Source: Cyclobacteriaceae bacterium (GTDB lineage: Bacteria > Bacteroidota > Bacteroidia > Cytophagales > Cyclobacteriaceae). Taken from it: a stretch of 36,209 bases of DNA. Below are positions 6,483 to 15,070 of this stretch, piece after piece. Location: positions 1 to 36,209 of the forward strand of contig JALSJD010000251.1 of NCBI GenBank assembly GCA_026989535.1. Direction: 5' to 3'. Both the position numbers and the translations under genes were made by a program. The notes under the pieces are model-generated. The model was not told the origin of the DNA. It ran no database searches and saw only the letters and a list, made by a program, of their open reading frames with translations. Within the stretch, counting starts at the first letter, position 1. Each line of letters opens with the position of its first letter.

Positions 6483-7916
6483 CTAAAACTCCGCACTCCC
6501 TGGTGTTCTCGGAAAAGGGATTACATCTCTAATATTACCCATACCTGTAATAAATTGTACCATCCGCTCAAAACCCAAACCAAAACCACTGTGCGGTGCA
6601 GTGCCAAATTTACGGGTATCTAAATACCACCAAAGCTCTTTTTCTTCTATGTTCATTACCGCTAATTTTTCTTGGAGTACTTCCAGTCGCTCTTCTCGCT
6701 GTGAGCCTCCAATAATTTCGCCAATACCGGGGAACAGCACATCCATTGCCGCCACCGTTTTATTATCTTCGTTGGCACGCATATAAAAAGCCTTAATGGT
6801 AGCAGGGTAGTTATAAATGGTTACAGGTTTTTTAAAGTGCTTTTCCACCAAAAATCGCTCGTGCTCACTTTGCAAATCAGCCCCCCATTCTTCAATAATG
6901 TATTTGAATTTCTTCTTTTTATTTGGTTTGGAGTTTCGCAGAATTTCGATGGCTTGGGTATAAGTAACACGTTCAAAATCGTTGCTGGCTACAAATTCAA
7001 GTCGCTCGATTAAACCCATTTCGTTGCGCTCATGTTGAGGCTTGGTTTTATCTTCATCTGCGGCTCGTTTAGCGAGCAAAACCAAATCTTCTTTGCAATT
7101 TTCCAAGGCATAACTCACCAAGTATTTTACAAATTCCTCGGCCAAATCCATATTGCCTTGCAAATCGCAAAAGGCCATTTCGGGCTCAATCATCCAAAAT
7201 TCGGCCAAATGGCGGCTGGTGTTAGAGTTTTCGGCTCTAAAAGTGGGGCCAAAAGTATAAATTTCGCCCAATGCCATCGCAGCAGTTTCTCCTTCTAACT
7301 GACCCGAAACCGTCAGGTTGGTTTCTTTACCAAAAAAATCTTTGCTTTCATCTACTTTGCCATCTTTCGTTTTGGGTGGGTTTTCTAAGTTTAACGAAGT
7401 TACACGAAACATCTCTCCGGCACCTTCTGCATCAGAACCTGTTATGATGGGCGTGTGCACATTTACAAATCCTTTGTTATGAAAAAAGGTATGTACCGCA
7501 TAAATCATTTGGTGACGAATACGATAAATGGCACCAAACGTATTGGTTCTCACTCGTAAGTGAGCAATATCTCGTAAAAACTCAAGGCTATGTTTTTTAG
7601 GCTGCAAAGGGTATTCATCAGGGTCGCTATCGCCCAATATTTCGAGCGAATTAACCAACACCTCATACGCTTGCCCCTTACCTTGCGACTCAATTAACTC
7701 CCCGGTAATACTTACACTAGCCCCCGTAGTAATTCTTTTTAAGAGTGCTTCCTCAAAATTTTCAAAATCTACAACGGCTTGCATATTAGTAGAGGTAGAG
7801 CCATCATTGAGCGCAATAAATCGATTGCTTCTAAATGTACGTACCCATCCCATCATTTTTACTTGTTGCCCAAGTTTATCTCCTTTAAGCAGTTCTTTAA
7901 CTTTAATGCGTTGCAT
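6483..7916 (-). CDS. asnS: Asparaginyl-tRNA synthetase
   Basis: Class IIb aminoacyl-tRNA synthetase charging tRNA-Asn. The 477 residues comprise an N-terminal OB-fold anticodon-binding domain (about 15-105, with [18 protein letters not shown]) and the catalytic domain. Visible motifs are [12 protein letters not shown], class II motif 2 in [22 protein letters not shown], and motif 3 in [21 protein letters not shown], ending in the characteristic [12 protein letters not shown]. Length and ends match the family. The gene is divergent from rpoN. Presence of AsnRS means Asn-tRNA need not be made by transamidation alone. A sequence close to the -7 consensus (TAAATTGG) lies upstream but is imperfect. 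Confidence 0.98.
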   Translation of the reverse strand: MQRIKVKELLKGDKLGQQVKMMGWVRTFRSNRFIALNDGSTSTNMQAVVDFENFEEALLKRITTGASVSITGELIESQGKGQAYEVLVNSLEILGDSDPDEYPLQPKKHSLEFLRDIAHLRVRTNTFGAIYRIRHQMIYAVHTFFHNKGFVNVHTPIITGSDAEGAGEMFRVTSLNLENPPKTKDGKVDESKDFFGKETNLTVSGQLEGETAAMALGEIYTFGPTFRAENSNTSRHLAEFWMIEPEMAFCDLQGNMDLAEEFVKYLVSYALENCKEDLVLLAKRAADEDKTKPQHERNEMGLIERLEFVASNDFERVTYTQAIEILRNSKPNKKKKFKYIIEEWGADLQSEHERFLVEKHFKKPVTIYNYPATIKAFYMRANEDNKTVAAMDVLFPGIGEIIGGSQREERLEVLQEKLAVMNIEEKELWWYLDTRKFGTAPHSGFGLGFERMVQFITGMGNIRDVIPFPRTPGSAEF

Positions 7917-8165
7917 ATTTTTTATTGTATTATTTTACCTGTTGCCAATTTATTAGCGTACCTGAACAATTATTATAAAACCAACATCATTAATGATAGA
8001 ATGATTTAATGCGATAATAGAACAAAAAGCAGTTGTAATATTTTTTTAAACAAATAAAAATGCTTCTATTATTAAGCCTTATTATTCAGTAACCGCAAAA
8101 AAACCACTTTTTAACTGATTATTCAATTAAACTTATCAATTGTGGGTTATTTTAGGGCATCAAAA
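7917..8165. other. Divergent intergenic region asnS/rpoN
   Basis: AT-rich noncoding stretch carrying promoters for both directions. A weak inverted repeat (TAATAGAA at 8013-8020, TTCTATTA at 8064-8071) is the only structure seen. No gene or RNA is recognised. Confidence 0.5.
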
Positions 8166-8198
8166 TTGTATGGGCTCAATAAAAACCTCCTATTTTTG
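8166..8198 (+). promoter_or_regulatory. Promoter of rpoN
   Basis: TTG at 8166-8168, a 22-bp spacer and TATTTTTG at 8191-8198 match the Bacteroidota -33/-7 pattern. Transcription would start about 8205, leaving a short leader before the ATG at 8218. Confidence 0.6.
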
Positions 8199-8217
8199 AA
8201 CTAACTTATTTTTTCAG

Positions 8218-9684
8218 ATGCAAAAACTAACCTTATCACAATCATTAGGTCAAAAGCTGAGTCCGCAGCAGATTCAGTTTATTAAACTCTTGCAGGTGCC
8301 TACCGCTGAGTTAGAGTCGCGCATTGAAGAAGAGTTAGAAGTAAACCCCGCCTTGGAAGAAGGGGAGGAAGATGAAACCCCATTGCAATCTCAAGAAGAG
8401 TCCGTTGCTGAAACTGAAGAAAAAAAGGAGGAGGAAGTAAAATCGGAAGATGAGATAAATGTAGAAGATTACCTCCGAGACGATGATTTTAGCGGCTATA
8501 AAATGCAGGGCGATGGAGAAGATTTTGAAGATAAAGAAATGCCCATTTCTACTTCAGCTACCTTAAACGAACAATTATTATCCCAACTTGGGTATTTACG
8601 TTTAGACGAGCGTCAGGTTAAAATTGGCGAGCAATTAATTGGCAGCATCGAAAGTGATGGTTACATCCGTAGGGATATAGAAGCTATAATTAATGATTTG
8701 ATGTTTGCCCAAAATATTGAAACGGATGAGGATGAAATTGAGGACATCTTATTTAAAATACAAGAATTTGACCCTGCCGGTATTGGAGCTCGAAACCTGC
8801 AAGAGTGCTTACTAATTCAATTAGAACGGCTACACGAGCAAAACCCAAACACACGGTTGGCTTATGATATTATCGACCGTTGTTTTGATGAGTTTACCAA
8901 AAAGCATTATGCCAAAATTATAAAAAAACTAAACCTCGAAGATGAAGAGGATATAAAACCAGCTATTGAAATAATAACGAAGTTAAACCCTAAACCTGGC
9001 GGAATTTCTACGGGAGGATTGGTTAAAACACAATACATTATTCCTGATTTTATTTTAACCAATAATGAAGGAGACCTTGAAATTGCCCTCAACTCAAGAA
9101 ATGCACCGGAACTCAAGGTGAGTTCTTCTTATTCTGATATGTTTGAGGCTTATGCCAAAAGCGATAAAAAGGATAAAAAGCTCAAAGAAACAGTTTCGTT
9201 TGTAAAGCAAAAACTGGATTCGGCCAAATGGTTTATCGATGCCATTCGCCAGCGGCAGCAAACCCTGCTTAAAACAATGCGTACCATTGTAAACTACCAG
9301 TATGAGTATTTTTTAACAGGTGATGAGAGTAAGCTAAGGCCAATGATTTTAAAAGACATTGCCGAAAAAATTGATATGGATATTTCTACCGTTAGCCGTG
9401 TGGCCAATAGTAAATCTATTCAAACCGAGTTTGGCACTTTTATGCTTAAATATTTCTTTTCCGAAGGCATTGCAACCGACTCTGGTGAAGATGTAAGTAG
9501 CCGAGAAGTAAAAAATGAGCTTAAAAAGCTGATTGATGCCGAAGATAAATCTAAACCGCTATCGGATGATAAATTAGAGAGCCTGCTTCGTGAAAAAGGC
9601 TATACCATTGCCCGCAGAACGGTGGCTAAATACCGCGAACAACTTGGGTTGCCAGTTGCTCGTTTACGAAAAGAATTGCTGTGA
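8218..9684 (+). CDS. rpoN: RNA polymerase sigma-54 factor
   Basis: Sigma-54, which directs polymerase to -24/-12 promoters and depends on AAA+ activators. The 488-residue protein shows region I at the N-terminus (LTLSQSLGQKLSPQQIQFIKLLQVP in two overlapping Gln-rich blocks), an acidic region II at about 48-105, the core-binding domain at about 110-300, a helix-turn-helix with DISTVSRVANSK near residue 392, and the RpoN box ARRTVAKYREQ near residue 463. Length is normal. It has its own promoter and overlaps the next gene by 4 bp (GTGA), implying translational coupling. No sigma-54 activator gene is in the window. Confidence 0.98.
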   Translation: MQKLTLSQSLGQKLSPQQIQFIKLLQVPTAELESRIEEELEVNPALEEGEEDETPLQSQEESVAETEEKKEEEVKSEDEINVEDYLRDDDFSGYKMQGDGEDFEDKEMPISTSATLNEQLLSQLGYLRLDERQVKIGEQLIGSIESDGYIRRDIEAIINDLMFAQNIETDEDEIEDILFKIQEFDPAGIGARNLQECLLIQLERLHEQNPNTRLAYDIIDRCFDEFTKKHYAKIIKKLNLEDEEDIKPAIEIITKLNPKPGGISTGGLVKTQYIIPDFILTNNEGDLEIALNSRNAPELKVSSSYSDMFEAYAKSDKKDKKLKETVSFVKQKLDSAKWFIDAIRQRQQTLLKTMRTIVNYQYEYFLTGDESKLRPMILKDIAEKIDMDISTVSRVANSKSIQTEFGTFMLKYFFSEGIATDSGEDVSSREVKNELKKLIDAEDKSKPLSDDKLESLLREKGYTIARRTVAKYREQLGLPVARLRKELL

Positions 9685-10307
9685 CCAAGCAGTTGGCTAC
9701 CCTTTTTTCGTACCTGTTTCATCCGCTCCTGATGAGCACCTATTTGTTTTCTATTTTGCTTTTTATGGCTCCCCATAGCATAATGCCCATTGGGTTTAGT
9801 GCCACTAGTGGTGTTGTGTTGGTCGGCTTAATTTTTATTACAACCTGCATTATTCCCGTTCTAAGCCTCTATATTTTAAAACTATCAGGCAGTATTTCTT
9901 CATTTTCGTTAGATGACAAAGGCGAACGAATTACCCCTATGATTTACACAGGGGTAATGTATGGAATTACAGCCTATATGTTTGCCAACAAATTAGAATT
10001 AGGGGAAATGATAGCCGTGTATTTAGGCATATCTACGCTCCTTATTTTACTTGCAGGCATTATTACTTTTTTTTGGAAAATAAGTCTGCATGGTATTGGG
10101 GTAGGTGGGTTTATTGGTTTTTTGCTAGGGCTTAATATGCAATCAAGTCTGGCGTATTTTAATTTTATACTGCCTCCTTTGTTTATAATTGCTGCATTGG
10201 TTTTGAGTGCACGCTTAAAGTTGAATGCACATACGCCTCAACAAGTATATGTAGGATTTGTATTGGGTATTTGTAGTAGTTTTGTTTCTTTAATGATTTA
10301 TACCTAA
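9681..10307 (+). CDS. PAP2-like integral membrane protein
   Basis: Product of 208 residues with about six membrane helices. The GTG start overlaps the rpoN stop by 4 bp. Traces of the PAP2 phosphatase signature remain: DDKGERITPM (the K..RP block), WKISLHGIGVGG (the SGH block, with Ser-x-His) and SARLKLNAHTPQQVYVG (the R-x5-H block). The aspartate expected four residues after that His is Gln here, so classical phosphatase activity is uncertain. The last two codons, ACC TAA, belong to the left terminal repeat of the adjacent MITE-like element, so the natural C-terminus may have been altered. Role unknown; a lipid-phosphate function is one possibility. Confidence 0.72.
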   Translation: MTKQLATLFSYLFHPLLMSTYLFSILLFMAPHSIMPIGFSATSGVVLVGLIFITTCIIPVLSLYILKLSGSISSFSLDDKGERITPMIYTGVMYGITAYMFANKLELGEMIAVYLGISTLLILLAGIITFFWKISLHGIGVGGFIGFLLGLNMQSSLAYFNFILPPLFIIAALVLSARLKLNAHTPQQVYVGFVLGICSSFVSLMIYT

Positions 10308-10468
10308 ATTGAGCGATTCACTAAAGCGATAAGCACTAATGTACTGAGTTAAAAAGACTTCCAAAAATACTCGCAATCCGCCAACTGGCGGATTCCTGCG
10401 TTTTTTGTAAACTTTTAATTCTCAGTCTTTTAGCACTTCTCATCTCTACTGAATCACTCAATCTAGGT
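10302..10468. mobile_element. MITE-like element, copy 1 (167 bp)
   Basis: The left end ACCTAAATTGAGCGATTCA (10302-10320) pairs with TGAATCACTCAATCTAGGT (10450-10468), 19 bp with two mismatches. The inverted similarity continues imperfectly for about 50 bp inward. The centre is a hairpin, AATCCGCCA (10375-10383) and TGGCGGATT (10386-10394), extended by CGCA/TGCG. There is no coding frame. The right 51 bp (10418-10468) match the left arm of copy 2 at 47 of 51 positions in inverted orientation. This fits a nonautonomous element moved in trans; no transposase is in the window. Confidence 0.75.
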
Positions 10469-10485
10469 TATATCCTGTAAAAAAT

Positions 10486-11265
10486 ATGTACGAATTTATA
10501 AAATACGATACCGCTGATGGGGTAACTACCATCACTTTAAATAGGCCAGATGTGTATAATGCCTTAAATGATGAAATTACTTATGAGCTGCAAGATGCTT
10601 TTAAAAAAGCCACCAAGGATGAAACCACACGAGTGGTGGTTTTTACAGGCGAAGGCAAGGCATTTTGTTCGGGTCAAGATTTAAAAGCAGCCGTTGGCGA
10701 CCAAAAACGATCTTTTTCTGCATCGCTCGAAAAACGGTATAATCCATTGATTAGCTTAATGCGAAATATGCCTAAACCTATTATTTGTAAAATAAATGGA
10801 GTAGCCGCAGGCGCTGGATGCTCGTTGGCATTAGCCAGCGATATTTTAGTAATAGCCGAAGAAACCTTTTTGGTGGAGGTATTTGTAAATATAGGCCTGG
10901 TAATGGATTCTGGCTCTTCTTATTTTTTACCTCGATTGGTGGGTTCTTCAAAAGCCTTTGAGTTGGCCACAATGGGTAGCCGCATATATGGCAAAGAGGC
11001 CGTTGAATTAGGTATTGCCAATAAGTCGGTGCCAGTTGCTGAGCTTGATAAAGCCGTTGCTGTTTATACTGATTATTATAAAAATGCCCCAACCAAAGCC
11101 ATTGGGCTTATGAAAAAGATGCTCAACAAATCGGGTAATAGCGATTTAAAAGCAATGCTCGAATATGAAAAACAGTGCCAAGAAATAGCAGGCGCTACCC
11201 ACGATTATAAAGAAGGTGTTGGTGCATTTTTAGAAAAACGCAAGGCTGAGTTTACGGGTAAGTAG
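10486..11265 (+). CDS. paaG: Enoyl-CoA hydratase/isomerase, PaaG-like
   Basis: Crotonase-fold enzyme of 259 residues. Oxyanion-hole blocks are visible: GKAFCSGQDLKA (about residues 60-71) and KINGVAAGAGCSLALASDI (about 102-120). FVNIGLVMDSGSSYFLPRLVG (about 132-152) carries the aspartate typical of PaaG, the isomerase that converts the phenylacetyl-CoA epoxide to its oxepin, rather than the Glu-rich site of a standard hydratase. The C-terminal GAFLEKRKAEFTGK is typical of the family. No other paa gene is in the window, so it may act in another acyl-CoA pathway. A MITE-like element ends 17 bp before the ATG. Confidence 0.85.
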   Translation: MYEFIKYDTADGVTTITLNRPDVYNALNDEITYELQDAFKKATKDETTRVVVFTGEGKAFCSGQDLKAAVGDQKRSFSASLEKRYNPLISLMRNMPKPIICKINGVAAGAGCSLALASDILVIAEETFLVEVFVNIGLVMDSGSSYFLPRLVGSSKAFELATMGSRIYGKEAVELGIANKSVPVAELDKAVAVYTDYYKNAPTKAIGLMKKMLNKSGNSDLKAMLEYEKQCQEIAGATHDYKEGVGAFLEKRKAEFTGK

Positions 11266-11364
11266 GGGGCTGCTGAAAAACCCACAACCCTATCAAATTT
11301 TATGTGTTTGTCTTCAAGCATCGCCTTTGCGTAGCCACTTCGGCAGAACAAGGTCAGACGGGCT

Positions 11365-11394
11365 CTTACTTTTTGTCTTGACACAAAAAGTAAG
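11365..11394. repeat. 12-bp stem-loop repeat between paaG and hemG
   Basis: CTTACTTTTTGT (11365-11376) and ACAAAAAGTAAG (11383-11394) form a perfect 12-bp stem with loop CTTGAC. It sits between two convergent genes and could act as a bidirectional terminator. The downstream stretch, AAGTCAAGGC, runs directly into the hemG stop codon. I recall similar AAAAAGTAAGCAAAAAA tracts as dispersed repeats in Bacteroidota, which is memory rather than a search. Confidence 0.6.
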
Positions 11395-11408
11395 CAAAAA
11401 AGTCAAGG

Positions 11409-12719
11409 CTATAAATTTCCAGCTACACAATCGCCAATGGCAACACCTGTTCTCCAATTACCTGAAATTTGAAAGCCGGGATAGCTTTTTTCCACAGCAT
11501 CCACCTTTTCCATTAATTTATAATAGCCCAAATTAAATTGGGGAATAGCCTTTTCTACCACATAATGATGTTGAAAAGTGGTTTCTGAAGAGATGTTCAT
11601 ATGCTTTTCAAAAGCTAGCTTTGCCTTTATAATAGCTTCTTTGGGTTTAGTAAGAATGGCTTTATTATGTACGCCACCCACAAATAAAGTAAATAAATGA
11701 GTACCCTTTTTTGCAACTTCAGGAAAAATAGCAGAGGTCCAGATACCGCCTAAGTAAGGTTGGTTTTCTTGTTGTGCGTTAAGGTAGCCGAATCCATCGA
11801 GTGCCTGGCCAACTGCCCCTGTGGGGTAGGCTAAGTACAAGAGCATCATTGGGGCATATTCAATGGCTGCTATTTCTTTTGCAAGATCTGGCTCAAGAAA
11901 GCTACATATATTGCTAAAAATTGGTGCAGGAAGTGTAGAAACAATTTCTTTTCCAACGAAATCGGCTGTCTTTCCATTTGAGTTATAACTAATGTTAAAC
12001 CCTTCGTTTAACGACTTTACAGCAGTAACCACTGTGTTTAATTTAACATGATTTAATGTAGCACCCAATGCATCAATTAGTGTAATAAGCCCTTTATCAA
12101 ACGACATCGCCTCTCGCTTGTGGGCATTTTTATCTCGCTTAAACATTGCACCTACCAAAGACCCATAATCTTGCTCCATAGCATAGAGTTTTTTAAAAGT
12201 GGCCCGCAAACTTAGTTTTTCTGGGTCTCCTGCATATATGCCTGTAACTAGGGGGTTTATCATTCGGTTTAAAATATCTGCATTAAGTCGCCTTCGGATA
12301 AAGCTTGCAATGCTCTCCTCTTTAAGGGTGCTTTTTTTGCGAAATAGTTCGGTTAGAAAAGCCCATACCATTGAAGGGGTAAGAAAGCCTGATTTAAAAA
12401 AAGTCCAATCAGGTTTCATCTTTAATGGCATATCCTTAAATAAAAGATAACGTGTAGAGGCTATGCTTTCATTTTTCCTAATTTTAGGGGCAATGCCAAG
12501 TTCCTCCATAAGCTGTTGAAGTTCCGCATTAGTTAAAATCGAATTAGGGCCCTGCTCTAATCGGTATCCCTCTTTAATTATCGTTTCGATTACGCCTCCC
12601 AATTTATCAGAAGCCTCTAAGAGAAGCACCTTTTTGCCTTTTTTCTGATGGCTATAAGCAGCTACTAAGCCGGAAATACCGCCTCCAAGGACAATAGTAT
12701 CGTACGCTGTTTCTTTCAT
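11409..12719 (-). CDS. hemG: Protoporphyrinogen oxidase (HemG/HemY type)
   Basis: FAD-dependent oxidase of late haem synthesis, oxidising protoporphyrinogen IX (or coproporphyrinogen III in coproporphyrin-dependent branches). The 436 residues open with IVLGGGISGLVAAY (dinucleotide-binding GxGxxG at about 12-17), then LEASDKLGGVIET and RLEQGPNSI, typical of the oxygen-dependent PPOX family. The C-terminus has ISGNWRTGVAIGDCVAGNL with the second FAD contact. The protein stops soon after this motif, and its stop codon abuts a dispersed repeat, so a short C-terminal loss is possible. It follows moxR by 22 bp at the end of the PPIase operon. Confidence 0.92.
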   Translation of the reverse strand: MKETAYDTIVLGGGISGLVAAYSHQKKGKKVLLLEASDKLGGVIETIIKEGYRLEQGPNSILTNAELQQLMEELGIAPKIRKNESIASTRYLLFKDMPLKMKPDWTFFKSGFLTPSMVWAFLTELFRKKSTLKEESIASFIRRRLNADILNRMINPLVTGIYAGDPEKLSLRATFKKLYAMEQDYGSLVGAMFKRDKNAHKREAMSFDKGLITLIDALGATLNHVKLNTVVTAVKSLNEGFNISYNSNGKTADFVGKEIVSTLPAPIFSNICSFLEPDLAKEIAAIEYAPMMLLYLAYPTGAVGQALDGFGYLNAQQENQPYLGGIWTSAIFPEVAKKGTHLFTLFVGGVHNKAILTKPKEAIIKAKLAFEKHMNISSETTFQHHYVVEKAIPQFNLGYYKLMEKVDAVEKSYPGFQISGNWRTGVAIGDCVAGNL

Positions 12720-12741
12720 TTAAACCTCCATGAAGGAGTGA

Positions 12742-13704
12742 CTACAACTGCTCTCTCACCAATCGATCAACCGAATAGCCCTTCGCTTCTGCCTTAAAAT
12801 TGCGCACCAAGCGATGCCTTAAAGCGGGTACAGCAATGGCTTGCACATCCTCGATATCTGGTGAGTATTTTCCTTTTAAAATAGCATGGCATTTTGCTGC
12901 CAATATTAATGTTTGCGAACCTCGTGGGCCGGCACCCCACTCGATGTACTCATTGGTAAGTTCGGATGACAACTCCGTATTTGGGCGTAATTTATGTACC
13001 AGATTAACGGCATAGCTTACCACATTATCTGTTACCGGCACTTTGCGTACTAAATGCTGAAAGGCAATAATTTCTTCTTTACTCAACACCTTATTAATAA
13101 TGGGGCTTTTATCGGTGGTAGTAAGGTTTACAATTTGCTTTTCTTCTTCTAAACTAGGGTAATCTAAAAATATATTAAACATAAACCGATCTAACTGTGC
13201 TTCGGGCAAGGGATATGTGCCCTCTTGTTCAATTGGGTTTTGCGTGGCTAATACAAAAAACGGAAGGTCTAATTTATAATGTTTACCAGCTATGGTTACT
13301 CCTTTTTCTTGCATAGCCTCCAATAAAGCAGCTTGTGTTTTAGGGGGCGTTCTGTTAATTTCATCGGCCAACACTATATTAGCGAATATTGGGCCTTTTA
13401 TAAATTTAAAATTTCGCTCATTGTCTAACATTTCAGCCCCCAAAATATCAGAGGGCATTAAATCGGGTGTAAACTGAATGCGGTTAAAGTTTAGGTCTAA
13501 TACCTCCGATAATGTTTGAATGAGCAGTGTTTTAGCTAGCCCAGGAACACCAATTAGTAGTGCGTGGCCCTGACTAAAAATGGAAATCAATAACTGGTCT
13601 ATGGTGTCGTTTTGCCCAATAATTTTTTTGCCAATTTCATTCTTAAGTCGAATGTAGGCATCGTGTAATTTATCGGCAAGTTCTACTTCGTTGGTCTGGC
13701 TCAT
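12742..13704 (-). CDS. moxR: MoxR-family AAA+ ATPase
   Basis: Product of 320 residues. Walker A is GVPGLAKT (about 52-59). Walker B, LADEINRTPPKTQAALLEAM, carries the MoxR-specific RTPPK block, and sensor 1 is ATQNPIEQEGTYPLPEAQLDRF. The C-terminal lid ends with VRNFKAEAKGYSVDRLV. MoxR ATPases act as chaperones and usually neighbour DUF58 and von Willebrand factor genes; none are here. Instead the gene starts 4 bp after a SurA-like PPIase and precedes hemG. The context suggests a role connected with the folding of envelope proteins or a haem enzyme, by inference. Confidence 0.95.
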   Translation of the reverse strand: MSQTNEVELADKLHDAYIRLKNEIGKKIIGQNDTIDQLLISIFSQGHALLIGVPGLAKTLLIQTLSEVLDLNFNRIQFTPDLMPSDILGAEMLDNERNFKFIKGPIFANIVLADEINRTPPKTQAALLEAMQEKGVTIAGKHYKLDLPFFVLATQNPIEQEGTYPLPEAQLDRFMFNIFLDYPSLEEEKQIVNLTTTDKSPIINKVLSKEEIIAFQHLVRKVPVTDNVVSYAVNLVHKLRPNTELSSELTNEYIEWGAGPRGSQTLILAAKCHAILKGKYSPDIEDVQAIAVPALRHRLVRNFKAEAKGYSVDRLVREQL

Positions 13705-13708
13705 ACTG

Positions 13709-15070
13709 CTATTTTCCTAAAATATCGCAATGTTTAAATTGGTCATCTATGTAAATATATACTCGATCAACCGAATCAATTACCCATTGTTGTTCTGCTT
13801 TACTTTTCTTTTCGTTTAAAGCAGCTCCTTGTATTTTTTGCCAGTCAACATCTAAATCGGCTTGGTGTGGAGCAAACCTTTTTTTATAATATATTATTCG
13901 AACAGCTTCTTTTCCATCTTGCATTCTAAAACTTAATGGTTTAGAAATACTGCCTACTTGCATCGTATCTAACATAAAAAAAACAGTGGGTTCTAGCTGA
14001 TCTACCGATATGCTTTTTGCCCCTGAGTTATCCAGAAAAAAGCCCCCACTAGGAGCTGATAATTTGTCATCTGAAAAGTCTTTGGCCGCTTTTTCAAATA
14101 CCACTGTGGAGTCTAAAATGAGAGCCCTAATGCTATCTAATTCGTGGGTGGCTAGGTCTATGTCTAAATCAGAAGACGAGGGAATAATTAATATATGCCT
14201 CGATCTAAATTCGTTACCTCTTCGCTCTAATAATTGTATTATGTGAAACCCAAAGTCTGACTCAACAGGGTCGGAAATTTCTCCAACTTGCATCTGAAAA
14301 CACACCGCTTCGTATTCAGGAGCCAATTCGCCTCGTTTATACCAACCGGGTAACTCACCTCCGGTTTTAGCAGATCCTGGATCCATCGAGTTTTTTTCGG
14401 CCAACTTTCCAAAGTCTGCACCCGCTTCAATTTGCCTTTTTATATCAAATAGTTTTCTTTCTACCTCTTGTTTTTGAGTTTTACCAATTTTAGCAATTTT
14501 TACAATTTGAGCTACTTCTACTTCTTCTGAAAAATAGGGGAGACTGTCTTTGGGTATTCTTGCAAAAAACTTTTTAACTTCTTTAGGTGTAATACTAACA
14601 CCATCTGAAATTTGGTCTTTCATTCGTTGGGCAACCATTTGGTCGTGCATATCATCACGCATTTCATCTCTAATATCGGATAAAGACTTGCCGTAGTATT
14701 CTTCCAAGGCATCTACCGACCCACCCGATTGTGCTATAAAATATTGCATTCTTCGTTCTAATTGCATATCCACTTCTATGTCCAGTACTTCTACAGAATC
14801 TACCTCTGCAATTGCTAATAACATTTTTGAGGTTATAAGGGTTTGCAATACTTGGCATCTTGGATTAGGCCCTCTAATGGCGCCTCTCGATGCCATATCT
14901 AAATACATATATTCTATGTCGGATAATAAGATAATATTATCATCCACCTTGGCTACAATTTCATCAATTACTTTAGGTTTTGAATCTTGCCCAAAACTTG
15001 AGGTAACTAAAAAAAGTAATACCAACAGGCTACTTATATATTTCAAATGAATTCTGTTTTTTTGCTTCAT
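13709..15070 (-). CDS. surA: SurA-like periplasmic peptidyl-prolyl isomerase
   Basis: Product of 453 residues with a signal peptide (about 1-28, ending SFGQ). A SurA N-terminal chaperone region follows (IVAKVDDNIILLSDIEYMY, about 38-56). The first parvulin domain, about 165-280, shows GADFGKLAEKNSMDPGSAKTGGELPGW and SDFGFHIIQLLERR. A second, degenerate parvulin-like domain begins at FRSRHILI (about 290) and has SAPSGGFF. SurA chaperones nascent outer-membrane proteins in the periplasm. The only Met in the signal region is the first, so ATG 15070 is supported even though it overlaps the upstream gene by 41 bp. It is the third gene of the PPIase operon. Confidence 0.92.
   Translation of the reverse strand: MKQKNRIHLKYISSLLVLLFLVTSSFGQDSKPKVIDEIVAKVDDNIILLSDIEYMYLDMASRGAIRGPNPRCQVLQTLITSKMLLAIAEVDSVEVLDIEVDMQLERRMQYFIAQSGGSVDALEEYYGKSLSDIRDEMRDDMHDQMVAQRMKDQISDGVSITPKEVKKFFARIPKDSLPYFSEEVEVAQIVKIAKIGKTQKQEVERKLFDIKRQIEAGADFGKLAEKNSMDPGSAKTGGELPGWYKRGELAPEYEAVCFQMQVGEISDPVESDFGFHIIQLLERRGNEFRSRHILIIPSSSDLDIDLATHELDSIRALILDSTVVFEKAAKDFSDDKLSAPSGGFFLDNSGAKSISVDQLEPTVFFMLDTMQVGSISKPLSFRMQDGKEAVRIIYYKKRFAPHQADLDVDWQKIQGAALNEKKSKAEQQWVIDSVDRVYIYIDDQFKHCDILGK

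Noticed and set aside
6308-6532. 74-codon plus-strand open frame between gcvH and asnS
   Set aside because: It begins with TTG, has no recognisable domain, and its last third lies inside the conserved 3' end of asnS.
11327-11536. Plus-strand frame covering the paaG-hemG gap
   Set aside because: It runs through a stem-loop repeat and the antisense of hemG; the translation has no protein-like features.
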